Assembly: GCA_018821985.1 (NCBI GenBank)
Contig: JAHJKP010000012.1
Location: 1-64,000 of the forward strand
Source of the DNA: Pseudomonadota bacterium
GTDB lineage: Bacteria; Desulfobacterota; Desulfobulbia; Desulfobulbales; Desulfocapsaceae
Reading direction: 5' to 3'
DNA: 64,000 nt
A model generated the notes under the pieces. It was not told the origin of the DNA. It saw nothing but the letters and a program-made list of their open reading frames with translations, and ran no database searches. Position numbers and translations under genes: made by a program. Positions 44,452-54,307 of this stretch are shown here, in pieces (position 1 is the first letter of the stretch; every line of letters starts with the position of its first letter).

Positions 44452-44598
44452 TGTTTACGGAGTCTGGCGCGATGTCGCGAAGTAAAACTAAAAAGTGGAA
44501 GCCAAATCTGATTGCAATCAGAAGACCACGCGAGGCAAATTTGATATCGCATGGTACAAGAAAATCATGGAAACACGGCATGAGCTACGTGAGGACAT

Positions 44599-44802
44599 TC
44601 ACGCTTCTTGGTCTCCATCGTCCACTTCGATCATATTCATGATCTCTGCCTGAAAATCCTCATCCTGCATGAGCTTCACTGCAATGGCCTGACAGATTGC
44701 TCCTGCAGGGCCATCTGGATCACCTGAAGCCACATTAACCGATACCCCACCGTCTTCATCAACTTCCAAAATAAGCGCTGCTTGATTATCTTTGAGTTCC
44801 AT
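44599..44802 (-). CDS. Small acidic hypothetical protein
   Basis: A 67-residue acidic protein with no known domain. I chose the ATG at 44802 (MELKDNQAAL) over the longer reading to 44913 because the extension looks unlike the rest; the ribosome site is weak in either case. It lies between the WYL gene and the GC-rich insert. Confidence 0.45.
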   Translation of the reverse strand: MELKDNQAALILEVDEDGGVSVNVASGDPDGPAGAICQAIAVKLMQDEDFQAEIMNMIEVDDGDQEA

Positions 44803-45047
44803 GTTTGATCTTTTGTAACTCTCGTGATTTATAGGAGATATCTTTACCGTCATGCTCAGAGATCCAAGCTGGCGATTAACAGTAGACGTGTCAAAATTTG
44901 AGGGAATCGGCAAATTCTTAAGATTGAGTACGGCAAGGTAAAGTCGGGTGAAACGCTCAAAAACCGCATGATTTTTTTTTGGACTTTCCTAATCCTCTGT
45001 GGGGACATCGAAGAATACCTTCTATATTTGGCCTGAACTAATCCATC

Positions 45048-48000
45048 TCATTCAAATGTTCTCAAGCGAACAGAGAACTCAGCATTTTCCATCTCTACTC
45101 GCAAACCCTCATCACTCCGCGCCCAATCGATGCTCAGAAACTCACAGTCGCTACGCTTGCCATGCTCAGCTATAACATCGCAGAGAAACCGATAAGCATC
45201 GTTAGTACGTTTATTTTGCGCATATCGTGCCGCACGGCGCACAAGCTCGTTCGCTGTCATACCAGCTTGAATCCTCCTCTCAGCCCAATAGTACGCCTCA
45301 TTACTGGAGCGTCGATCCTGGGTTAACCCTCTATCCAACCACAGAAAATCTTGTGCCTCATCGATTCTCGCAAAGTCTCGATTTTCCGGAAAGTTGAGTA
45401 ATGGATCGAGGTGCACGCGTCGCCATTCAAACCATCCACGATCATTACACGCTTCCCACAGGCTCCACTTTGCAAGGTCAGACAGGTGCTGGAAATATGG
45501 GAGTATCGCTTCGATTTGAGCTCGCCTCTTGATACCTGGTCGGTTGTACGTTTTGACGCCGATGCGACTATCAAAAAATTCCAGAAGTTTCTCTGGTTCA
45601 TCCGACTGCTTGATCGCCACATTTGCAGCCGCAAGACTTTCCGGGGTTGCGAGATAAATCAGCGCTATCAAATAGTTCTTTTTAAAATGGACCTGGTCCC
45701 AGTTCTCTAGAATTGTGTGCAGGGCAAATTCGTCATCACGGTCGCCAAGTAGTTCGGGTAAAATATCGTCAGCACGAAAATAACCTTTAGGCTCCTCCTC
45801 AAAGAACTTCCGCCGCCGTACAAAGAGTTCGCGGATAACATCCTCCAAACCGTTCGTGCCGACATACCGGGCGTATTGAAGCCAATACCAGTTGTTCTCC
45901 TCTTTGAGAACCATGTGCCCCAATTCAGCCTTTGCGCTTGCGTCTTGGTTCATTGAACGCGCACGCAATGTGCGATCCTCCAGGCCTATTGGCGGTGATG
46001 ATGCGAGTTCCTTCAGGTCCTCTTGGTTGAGTCTCGCGCTCCAGAGCTCGAACGCCCGGCGCCGCAACCAAATGTCATTGTTTTGGTTTTCCCATTCTGT
46101 CTTCAACGCAGTACGAGAGCGCTCGCTCATCTGTCTGACGCCCTGATCGCGCATGCGACCCCATTGATCCGCAAAGCTCATCCCCCATGGATTGAACATA
46201 TCCGTGCCTTCGCAGCGACGATCCACCTCAGCTACCGCCCTTGCGATATGTTTAACCGCTTCCGGATGATCTGCATTCTGCAGAATCGATGTCACAGGGT
46301 TTTTGAGTTCAGGAAATCGTTGCGGCAACTTCAGTAGATAGCCAATGATCCGATCGGAAGGATCCCGCCGTACAGCACCGCCAAGAGTGTAATAAGAAAC
46401 ATCATATCGCGGGTTCGAGTGCTCCCTCTCGTCATCCTTCTCTGGCAAGCTTGCCCAGGCCCGAACAATTTCCTCCACGAACGCATCATCTCGCCCAACG
46501 GCGCATCGAATGGCCGCGTAGAGCATGCCAGCTGTTAGAGAGCGTCCGGTGGCGACATGTGCACTCCATCGCCCTTTAAGGGGAACGATCAGTTCGGCTT
46601 CGCCGATTTCTCCCGCAAGGTAGAGCGCGCCTTGCTCCAGCTTTTCGGATCCATCAAACCCGGTCAGATAACTTCCAACTTCGCGTACCCAGGTTTCCCC
46701 CGCCGCACTGCGTAAATGAGCCAGGAGTGCATCTCGCCGCGGCGAGGTCATGTGTGGATTATGGTGATAGCAGAACGCTGCCATTGATTTGACGCATCCG
46801 TTTCGCGCCAGCCCTTCTTGCCGGTAAGAACTATGTTCTCCCGCCGCCTCCAACAAACACCGAACATCGGTGCCGTCCAACTGGGCGAGTACAGACTGAA
46901 TAGCGTACATCTGGCCCTTCGGCCCCGTTAGAAAATCGGAGGACGCCAACCGCTTCTCGCAAAGCCTGAAAATCTGCAGCCTGAGATCGCTTTTTGCACG
47001 CACGGCCCATGCGAAAGCATGGAAAACAGCCAGCGGAGAAATGGCATCGCAGAGCGTTTCAACGTTAGCGTTTGCGGCTTGAGAAAATACGGCTGCACCG
47101 ATAACTTCCGCCCAAAACGGGTCTTTCAGGATTTCCGGAATTTCGACACTGTCTCGGATGAGCGCGACTACATGTTCAACCAGGATAAAGTCGCGAACAC
47201 GGTCATGACGAAATCGTAGCTTATCGCCGCCGTCAATGCTTATGACGGCTCCGTCATGAATCAATCGCCGAAATCGTTCCTCCTGTCCATTCCGCCGCAT
47301 CACCTCCATGGCGTCATCGAAGGCAGGCGTTAAGACACGCCTGGTGAGCATGTGTGCGCTCAGCAGCATCAAGCATTGTCTGTATTCTGGCTTTCTATAT
47401 CGGCCATCTGCTGCTAATCGCGCCAAAGCATCGTCAACATAAATGCCAATGGTGTTCACCGGATCGAGCCTTTCCCAATCAGCTGTAAGCCCAATGAGCA
47501 AGGGGTCGTAATTGAGCGCTCTCGCCGCTTCAGAAGCCTGCAACCGCGTGAGTATGATCGTTTTGGCCTGGGCGCGCCTCAGAACCGCTTCCGTCGCCTC
47601 GTCCCAGCTGTAGTCCGCGACGTATAGCGACGCTCTGTCAATTTTCTCCCGTTCATTTCGCGTCATGGCCTGAATATGTTCCGGCCACACCGGGCACAAA
47701 ATCTTAAGGCGCGGATTGAGGCGCTGGCATTTTTCAGTGTCCTGGCCAGAAGCCGAGGCGGTCCATCGAAACAGTTTTCGGATCAGATCTATTGGCGCGC
47801 TCGCTCGATTGATGTCTTCAACCCAAAGAAAAACGCCTGGCGCCCCCGACACCTCCGTCACGGCATTCTGGAAACTCGTCTCGCTCAGTCCCGGCGCATA
47901 CGCCTTCAGTAGGCGCGCAAGCGCCTCCTCCAGTGAAATTGACGCCGCCAATGTCTCCTCATTGAGGATCAAACATGTACCGTCTAGGGTCTCGGCACGC

Positions 48001-48791
48001 TTCGCCAAATCATAACAAAGCACAGACTTTCCCGTTCCAGATCGTCCCTGAATGAAAACCAAATCGTCATTGCTGGCGAAGCGATGATCCAGTTGCTCGG
48101 ATAATTTCCGAGGGACATATTCAGCGGGATCACCGAGTGGCCGCGCGTCCTCGATTGTCTTTGTAGCAATCTCCCTCAACAGGTCGGACGACAAGCGCTG
48201 CTGCGGCATGCCGAGATATTGATGGCGCAGCCACTGGCCATCCGGATTAACATCGAGGACATGGGCGAGCCTGCTCCCCGACCAGAGTTGGATCGTTAGC
48301 TCATGAGCGGCCGCTGCCGCTTCGATGTCAGTGACAAGAGCGCTGTCTGGTTCGACAGAACAGGTCAGAATTAGGATGCGTTTGCGCTCTCCAACCCGCG
48401 CCGATGCAAATTTGAATAAACGGATCGCTTTCGCCACGTCGCCTTCGATCGGATTCAGCCACTTCGATCGTAGGCTGGGTTTTCGTGTGATGGTGTGATG
48501 GACGATAATCGCCAATTTCTCACCATCATGCGCCGTCGTATACAGGATCCCATCCGCGGGGTCGGCTATTGTTTGTCCACGAACATTAGTGCCTGTTTCT
48601 GCGATTCCGTGAAAAACAGGTTCCGCAATTCTAAGAACACCGGCAGCCAGACGTTCAAATAAACCTTCATCTGTGATGTCCGACAGCTTTTCTCGGGTCA
48701 GGGAGGGCGCCAAAGTCTTGGCTCTATTATCGTGTAAGTTGGCGTCGCTGTTTGCCGCCTTCGGCGAAGTCTTTGAAGCTCCCGAACTCAT
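45048..48791 (-). CDS. STAND-type NTPase with nuclease-like N-terminus (1247 aa)
   Basis: A 1247-residue protein with three parts. Residues ~15-200 resemble a restriction-endonuclease-like fold (FERLAAGVLRI, then GTNVRGQTIADPADGI and a KLAIIVHHTI strand), though the catalytic Lys is not certain. Residues ~235-480 are a STAND-like P-loop NTPase (Walker A GRSGTGKS near 252, Walker B FLWVEDIN near 322). The last ~750 residues are helical, repeat-like and suited to ligand sensing. Avs-type antiviral STAND proteins have this effector-NTPase-sensor order. The gene overlaps its upstream partner by 4 bases, is clearly GC-richer than its surroundings, and appears horizontally acquired. Confidence 0.7.
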   Translation of the reverse strand: MSSGASKTSPKAANSDANLHDNRAKTLAPSLTREKLSDITDEGLFERLAAGVLRIAEPVFHGIAETGTNVRGQTIADPADGILYTTAHDGEKLAIIVHHTITRKPSLRSKWLNPIEGDVAKAIRLFKFASARVGERKRILILTCSVEPDSALVTDIEAAAAAHELTIQLWSGSRLAHVLDVNPDGQWLRHQYLGMPQQRLSSDLLREIATKTIEDARPLGDPAEYVPRKLSEQLDHRFASNDDLVFIQGRSGTGKSVLCYDLAKRAETLDGTCLILNEETLAASISLEEALARLLKAYAPGLSETSFQNAVTEVSGAPGVFLWVEDINRASAPIDLIRKLFRWTASASGQDTEKCQRLNPRLKILCPVWPEHIQAMTRNEREKIDRASLYVADYSWDEATEAVLRRAQAKTIILTRLQASEAARALNYDPLLIGLTADWERLDPVNTIGIYVDDALARLAADGRYRKPEYRQCLMLLSAHMLTRRVLTPAFDDAMEVMRRNGQEERFRRLIHDGAVISIDGGDKLRFRHDRVRDFILVEHVVALIRDSVEIPEILKDPFWAEVIGAAVFSQAANANVETLCDAISPLAVFHAFAWAVRAKSDLRLQIFRLCEKRLASSDFLTGPKGQMYAIQSVLAQLDGTDVRCLLEAAGEHSSYRQEGLARNGCVKSMAAFCYHHNPHMTSPRRDALLAHLRSAAGETWVREVGSYLTGFDGSEKLEQGALYLAGEIGEAELIVPLKGRWSAHVATGRSLTAGMLYAAIRCAVGRDDAFVEEIVRAWASLPEKDDEREHSNPRYDVSYYTLGGAVRRDPSDRIIGYLLKLPQRFPELKNPVTSILQNADHPEAVKHIARAVAEVDRRCEGTDMFNPWGMSFADQWGRMRDQGVRQMSERSRTALKTEWENQNNDIWLRRRAFELWSARLNQEDLKELASSPPIGLEDRTLRARSMNQDASAKAELGHMVLKEENNWYWLQYARYVGTNGLEDVIRELFVRRRKFFEEEPKGYFRADDILPELLGDRDDEFALHTILENWDQVHFKKNYLIALIYLATPESLAAANVAIKQSDEPEKLLEFFDSRIGVKTYNRPGIKRRAQIEAILPYFQHLSDLAKWSLWEACNDRGWFEWRRVHLDPLLNFPENRDFARIDEAQDFLWLDRGLTQDRRSSNEAYYWAERRIQAGMTANELVRRAARYAQNKRTNDAYRFLCDVIAEHGKRSDCEFLSIDWARSDEGLRVEMENAEFSVRLRTFE

Positions 48792-51700
48792 TGGCTCGCC
48801 TCCCCGTGAAGGCGCTCTAAAAACTCGGCCTCAACCGTCACGCCCGCCGCCATGAGGGCCTCACAAATAGCATTCCATGCTGATATATCTGACAGAACCG
48901 CCGCTTTTTGTCCGATGGTGAGAACCCGGCGCCCAACGCCGAGCTCGTTCCAGAAACGATTGTTCGCTTCTTTCGCCCATCGTTCCGCCGTAACGGCGAG
49001 CGGCCCCTCAGCCGTCGATGGATCCAGGAATTCGAGGACATTCAGATACAGTTGAGCAATGGTTGGGCATGACGGTGCCTCGCCGGCGATCTCCGACAGC
49101 AGCGGCACGAACAGCGTCAGTTCAGGGTCGGACAAACCCTTTGTATAAGACTGCCCATCGCCAAACCCGTAGCTCAACCGCATGTAAAAGGCGCTGACAA
49201 GCTCTTTTAGGTGAATTTCCATGCCGTCTCTCGACGACCACAAATGGCTGCGCCAATGCCGTGTCTCCTTGAGGCGTGGCCAGAAAGCCTCACGCACCGA
49301 CAACAGATAGGCTCGATCCGTTGCATCTCCTCCAATATGATGAAGATCGCTCTGCACTATGAACACCGCTGCAGCGTCGATGAAAGCTATATCTGAGAAG
49401 GCTTTGAGCACGTCGACTACCAGTTCCTGAAACATTTCATACGACCAGTAACGGGCATGCGCCGCCGCATAGTCCATCAAGCCGCGCGTCCAGACACGCT
49501 CAATGTCGCCGTCGTCTTCTCCGTCCTCCCCTGGTCTGTTCGTCTCCAGAAGCCAGTCGCGATTGGCTCGCATCACCGCCTTCGACGTCGATCCGGCTCT
49601 TGGGCCAAGGCGTGCGAGAATCCGCAACCAGGCCGTCCCAGACCTTCCATCGTAATAATAGTCCGGCCGTTCCGGTTCGCGTGGAGCGCGTTTTCCTGCG
49701 CCACCTGCTCCTCCTATTATCAGAGGTCGTTTTCGACACCGCGGTCGCCGTGGCTGAGGCGACGGCCAGTCCGGCTCCGCACCATCTTTTTTCCGCCATT
49801 GCGACTCCGCTTCGATACCTGAGGCAAGAAGCGACTCTAAGTCGGCACGGCGTTTGGCGTAAGCCGCTTCGTCTTCCCCATAACGCGCGCGCCGTGGAAT
49901 CATACAAGCGAGAAGCGCGATGCGGCTAAGCGAGATCAAAAGCTTTTGATCGATCTTCTCGACGGCGCCTCCATGACGCAGAAATGCCGGCGCAGCGCTC
50001 GCGGGATATGCGGCCACGGCCTGCAGGAGATCTTCCGCATCCGCTTCATCTCCAGAAATGGCCGCAAGGTAAAGACGCCCGGCGATTGCCATCGCGTGAG
50101 CGTCGTACATGACATCATCGCGCGGCAGGGCTCTCGACCGATCCTGAGATTGCAGCGCCTGTTCGAAGATCGATGTAATCTCTTGCCGCCACCGCACTAC
50201 GTCTTCCAGAGACCCAACTCGGGCGAGGAACGCCGCAGCGGAAACTCGCGCAAGCCAGGAATCATTCGGATCAGGCGACGCTTCTTTTTCGCATGGGGCA
50301 GCGGCGGCAGTCTTTTCCAGAATCGCTTCCGCATCGGCGGCGCTTACATTGACGGCTTTGGTTTCGTCATCCATTGCAGCGCGGACCGCCAGCGACCGGG
50401 TGAACGATAAATTCTCCGCATTCGCCTTTGCCGAAACCTCTTCCCGCCATCTTTTTTGTCCGGGCGGCCATTTATAAATCCATCCCTTGCGTTCCTCGCC
50501 CGCCGCGTCCTTTTCCGTGACGAGTTCATAATTGTCCCAGGAGGCGAGGCGGAGCGCATGGGACGCCATGAATTGCGGCGACGTCCAGTCGACCGCGTCG
50601 TCGGTCCACAGCCCAAGCCGGCTCACCGCCGCTTCAAACTGTGCCCGCAGTGCGCCTATTTCTTCCTTGGACAGATTGAAGACAAGCTGAGGTATGACGT
50701 CATGCAGTGCGACGCTGCGAGACACGCGACCCGCCAAATCTTCCTCGACAGCTTGATCGGCTGTCGGTCCCGCCCGCCAGGCGCGTCCTACAAATCCTCC
50801 ACCCATTCGATCGATCGCGTCGAGATTGGCGCGGCCGGCGTCGAGCGCCAGCGTTTCCGGAGACGCCAAGACGTCTCGGAGAACCTCTCCGTTCAGAGAT
50901 GAATGAGACAGGACAAGATCGACAATGAGAAGCCAAAGCGCGCCAAAGATCGGCCCCTCGGCGATGATGTCTCCGATCACAGCATCAAGCGTCTCGCCCC
51001 CGTCAAGTCTCCTATGCGCCCAGTGCTCCATCGCCTCCAGCGCCTTGGTTAGCATGGCCGACGGCGCGCGCCCGCGCGACCATCCATAACTGAACAGCGC
51101 CTCAATCCTGTGCGTCTCTTCCAGGAACTGAACCGAAAATTCTGGATCACCCTCCTCGGGCGCACACGCGCTCTCGGTCAGAGTTCTGATAAACGCAACG
51201 CCCGTAGCGGGCGCCGCTTGAAGGATTTCCGTGAACACGCCGATGCCGCATCGACCAAGGACGAAAGGATCGTCAACACGAGACATCGCATAGGAGGGGC
51301 GGCGCGCCGGCTTCCTACGAAATTCGTCTTCCTCCTCATCGTCTTCGAGCGCGCTCAGAAAGGCGGCCGCGAATTCAGCAGGCGCCGCTCCCGGCAACCG
51401 TCCGGGAAATTTGAGGATCTGGCTCATCGCTGCTTCCGGCCGCTTCGAGTCCTTAACAGCATTGAGATAACGTGCCGCTGCACCAGGAGATGTCATCGCC
51501 CATAGCGCAAGATGGAGTCGGGCCGTATCAAGCGCATCGCCCGTCACGGCGTATTTGATTTCCGGAAGGGGCTCTCCATATCGCGACCAAGGTCGGTCCC
51601 TCCGTTCAATAGCCGCAACCAGAATATCGGCGTAGCGATCGAGCAAGATCGGCGTCACGGTCTTTTCGCCGAACGCTGCAAAGACAAGCCAATTCTGGAA

Positions 51701-53914
51701 AAGATCGACCGCAGCCGACAACGCTGACGCTCCCAACTGGCCAAACCGCTGCAAACACCACGAGATCAGGCGAATCCATTCCGGCCCTTTCGGAATGGTC
51801 ATCCCTTCCGGCGCGGCGACCCCTTCCGGCAGGACCTCCTTGAACAGGGGGGTCGCCGACTGCGTATGCGACGCGACAAAACGTCTGATCAACTGCGCCG
51901 CGCGGCGCCCGTCATCTTCGAGCAGAAAAGCGTCATATCGCCCGAGCAGCGCGTCTGCACGTTCGGACCGGACGAGCGCCAACAGGGCCAGCCCCGCCCA
52001 TCCGGGCGCGGCGCCTTCCGCCTCCAGGTACGTGAGTAGTTTCGGCCACGCCTCGTCCGCGCTACGTTCGGCGAGCATCCGACACGCCAGCTCGAATCCG
52101 CGCGCCATCCAGAAGGGTGGCGGGGCGCCCAGCCCCAGCCTGTCAATCACGCCAGGATCATCGAATAGTACGCAGGCGACCGCCCAGTCTGTAAACAGAT
52201 CATGCCGGAATCGGACCCGATCCGGATGGATCTCCACAAGCACCTCGTCAGCGATCAATTCTGCAACAGCCTGCGCGTCCTGTCTGGAGACATCGACAAG
52301 CCCTGCATTTTCGATGAGGCCGTTGGCGACAGCGTTGAGCACCCGCTTGCGGGAGTGTATCTCACCTCTCGCTCGCTCGCCCATCCCCCCGCCGGATGCC
52401 TGCCAGTCTCTCGCCAGCGCAGCTTCGCTGATCGTCTCCGTTTTATTGAGGTGCGTGCTGACCAACAGTCGCAATTTCATCAAATTGCGGGCGAGCAGTT
52501 TCGCCGAGTGGTCGGGCCTCAGCAGGGGTGCGAGTTGCGGGGCGGCCTTGGCGAGCGCTTCGGCTTCGTCATCGTCGAGCCCTTCCACGATCATGCGCCC
52601 GCGCGCAGACAAGTGCGCGAACACCTCTTCGCCAAGCCAGAGGGCGCCCTCATCCTCCCATCCGAGCTGCGCGGTGAACAGCACCGTCACGCCTGGACAA
52701 TTCAGCGCCGCCCGGAAGAGGTCAATGACCGTTTTTCGTTGCGCGCTGTCGCGAAACCGGTCGAGGCCGTCAATGCAAAGATAGCCTCCGCCGTCGCAGG
52801 CGAGATCGCTCAGTAATTCGTCAGCCGCGGCTTCGATGCCGAAAACGGCGCGCATCGCTGGCCAGCCGCCCGGTGGCGTCCGGTCCGGAGCCAACACCAA
52901 AATGCGCGAGACCGCTTCGCGCGCCTCGATAGCGGATCTCAGCAAGCCGGATTTACCGACGCCACTGGGTCCCGATATTTCAACCACGCCACCCTGTGTT
53001 TCCGCCGCTTGAAGCAGCTCCTCCAATTCGCGCCGGGGCTTTTCCCGCGCGAGCCGGCAATCCTTAACCGTAAGACCGATGTCTTGGAGCGCGTGGCGAC
53101 TCAATTCCTCGATATGGCGGCGCACGACGGCAAGCCCTGGCGCAGCCCCGACGCTTACGCCGAGGTCGTTCAGTTTTCGAACCAATTCCTCCCGATTCAA
53201 TTCACCGCCAATGGCGTTGGCGCGAAGGACGAGTCCAAATAATGAGTCATAGAGATCAGCGCCGCTTTTCTCAGACGCCAAATGCCGCGCACGCAGTCGG
53301 TCATGATGCTCCGCCATAGAGTTCGGACGTGCATAGTCGAAAGTTAGCACCGAAAATGACCGAAGGATATCATAGAGAACGTCGTCCCCCGTTTCGTCCT
53401 TCGCCGCGAGGAGCGATCTGAATGCGGCAACGAACGACCGCATATCTTTGTTGCTGCGCCCAGGCGTCTCCAGAAGCTTTAGGAACGACGCGGCGTCGAT
53501 CGTTTGCTGTGCCAATTCCAGCGCTTCCTGCACGCCATTCTCGATCACGCCCGTCGTCCGCTCAATTGCGACGGCGAAGCGTCGATCCGGCTCGATCTTT
53601 CGCGCCCTGACGATTCCGTCCACGACAGACTGGAAATTTGCGTCGTTTTCCGTAAACGCCATCGATCGTTTGGCCTGGACCTCAAGACACCGATCCTCGC
53701 CATGAGGCGTCGCGCCCCGCACGATGACGTCATCAAGCGGATGACCCTGGCCGCCTCTCTGGAACTCAAGCCGATCGACGATCGCGCCCGGCAGTCCGAG
53801 CGGCTCAGTGTTCGCCAGCAAGGCAAGCGCATAATGCGTCCCGACTTTCGTCTCGAACTGGCCTCCTGCTGGTCCAGTAGATCGAGGACTGGAGTCTTTT
53901 TCAGCAGGACGCAT
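48788..53914 (-). CDS. Giant STAND-type NTPase with DUF4297/Cap4-like nuclease N-terminus (1708 aa)
   Basis: A 1708-residue protein. Residues ~20-110 match the DUF4297/Cap4-like dsDNA endonuclease pattern: GGQFETKVGTHYA, then LDDVIV near 62 and LEVQAKRS near 80, giving the Asp and Glu-x-Lys of a PD-(D/E)XK site. A P-loop NTPase follows: Walker A SGPSGVGKS near 318 and Walker B YLCIDGLDRF near 380. The remaining ~1200 residues are helical repeats. This is the plan of antiviral STAND nucleases. I start at the ATG at 53914; an in-frame TTG at 53938 is possible and neither has a strong ribosome site. GC content and codon use differ from the neighbours. It overlaps the 1247-aa gene by 4 bases (ATGA), so the pair forms one unit. 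Confidence 0.75.
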   Translation of the reverse strand: MRPAEKDSSPRSTGPAGGQFETKVGTHYALALLANTEPLGLPGAIVDRLEFQRGGQGHPLDDVIVRGATPHGEDRCLEVQAKRSMAFTENDANFQSVVDGIVRARKIEPDRRFAVAIERTTGVIENGVQEALELAQQTIDAASFLKLLETPGRSNKDMRSFVAAFRSLLAAKDETGDDVLYDILRSFSVLTFDYARPNSMAEHHDRLRARHLASEKSGADLYDSLFGLVLRANAIGGELNREELVRKLNDLGVSVGAAPGLAVVRRHIEELSRHALQDIGLTVKDCRLAREKPRRELEELLQAAETQGGVVEISGPSGVGKSGLLRSAIEAREAVSRILVLAPDRTPPGGWPAMRAVFGIEAAADELLSDLACDGGGYLCIDGLDRFRDSAQRKTVIDLFRAALNCPGVTVLFTAQLGWEDEGALWLGEEVFAHLSARGRMIVEGLDDDEAEALAKAAPQLAPLLRPDHSAKLLARNLMKLRLLVSTHLNKTETISEAALARDWQASGGGMGERARGEIHSRKRVLNAVANGLIENAGLVDVSRQDAQAVAELIADEVLVEIHPDRVRFRHDLFTDWAVACVLFDDPGVIDRLGLGAPPPFWMARGFELACRMLAERSADEAWPKLLTYLEAEGAAPGWAGLALLALVRSERADALLGRYDAFLLEDDGRRAAQLIRRFVASHTQSATPLFKEVLPEGVAAPEGMTIPKGPEWIRLISWCLQRFGQLGASALSAAVDLFQNWLVFAAFGEKTVTPILLDRYADILVAAIERRDRPWSRYGEPLPEIKYAVTGDALDTARLHLALWAMTSPGAAARYLNAVKDSKRPEAAMSQILKFPGRLPGAAPAEFAAAFLSALEDDEEEDEFRRKPARRPSYAMSRVDDPFVLGRCGIGVFTEILQAAPATGVAFIRTLTESACAPEEGDPEFSVQFLEETHRIEALFSYGWSRGRAPSAMLTKALEAMEHWAHRRLDGGETLDAVIGDIIAEGPIFGALWLLIVDLVLSHSSLNGEVLRDVLASPETLALDAGRANLDAIDRMGGGFVGRAWRAGPTADQAVEEDLAGRVSRSVALHDVIPQLVFNLSKEEIGALRAQFEAAVSRLGLWTDDAVDWTSPQFMASHALRLASWDNYELVTEKDAAGEERKGWIYKWPPGQKRWREEVSAKANAENLSFTRSLAVRAAMDDETKAVNVSAADAEAILEKTAAAAPCEKEASPDPNDSWLARVSAAAFLARVGSLEDVVRWRQEITSIFEQALQSQDRSRALPRDDVMYDAHAMAIAGRLYLAAISGDEADAEDLLQAVAAYPASAAPAFLRHGGAVEKIDQKLLISLSRIALLACMIPRRARYGEDEAAYAKRRADLESLLASGIEAESQWRKKDGAEPDWPSPQPRRPRCRKRPLIIGGAGGAGKRAPREPERPDYYYDGRSGTAWLRILARLGPRAGSTSKAVMRANRDWLLETNRPGEDGEDDGDIERVWTRGLMDYAAAHARYWSYEMFQELVVDVLKAFSDIAFIDAAAVFIVQSDLHHIGGDATDRAYLLSVREAFWPRLKETRHWRSHLWSSRDGMEIHLKELVSAFYMRLSYGFGDGQSYTKGLSDPELTLFVPLLSEIAGEAPSCPTIAQLYLNVLEFLDPSTAEGPLAVTAERWAKEANNRFWNELGVGRRVLTIGQKAAVLSDISAWNAICEALMAAGVTVEAEFLERLHGEASQ

Positions 53915-53944
53915 AGTCAGAGCACCAAATCCAAACAAAAAACT

Positions 53945-54052
53945 TCATTTCATAATTTCCTCAAAAGCATCTATCGTGAAACCGGAACATTCACAAGTGA
54001 CATTGATGTCTTTGACCGTCAAGACGAAGTGGTCAATCGCTTCAATAATCAC
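53945..54052 (-). pseudogene. Truncated 5' end of a glyoxalase/VOC-family gene
   Basis: A 35-codon open frame from a GTG start. The first ~21 residues (IIEAIDHFVLTVKDINVTCE) match the typical N-terminus of vicinal-oxygen-chelate/glyoxalase proteins, including the His metal ligand, but the expected FYSRVLGM-type continuation is absent and the frame closes soon after. The join near 53990 is next to the GC-rich STAND pair, so the gene was probably cut by that insertion. The rest of 53915-54307 contains no gene I can support. Confidence 0.55.
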
Positions 54053-54307
54053 GAATCTGTCCCTTTTTTTGAAAAAAAGTAACTCTGCAGTTCCGTAAAT
54101 CTAATCATGTAGTGTTACGGAAAGATTGTCTTTTAAGCAATTTGAAAGATATCAAAGCAGTGTTGTGAACTCAAAATTAAAGGATTTGAAATGCCAACAT
54201 CAAGAAAACTATAAATGCAGTTGATTTGAGATGTTTCCTGATAAGGTTGCTGGCCAATATACGTAACAAATTTCACTCGGCCAAAAGTCAAGATTTTTCC
54301 AAACATA

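Noticed and set aside
51795-52784. 329-aa plus-strand reading frame opposite the giant STAND gene
   Set aside because: Antisense frame in GC-rich DNA with low-complexity Ser/Arg composition; no ribosome site or domain.
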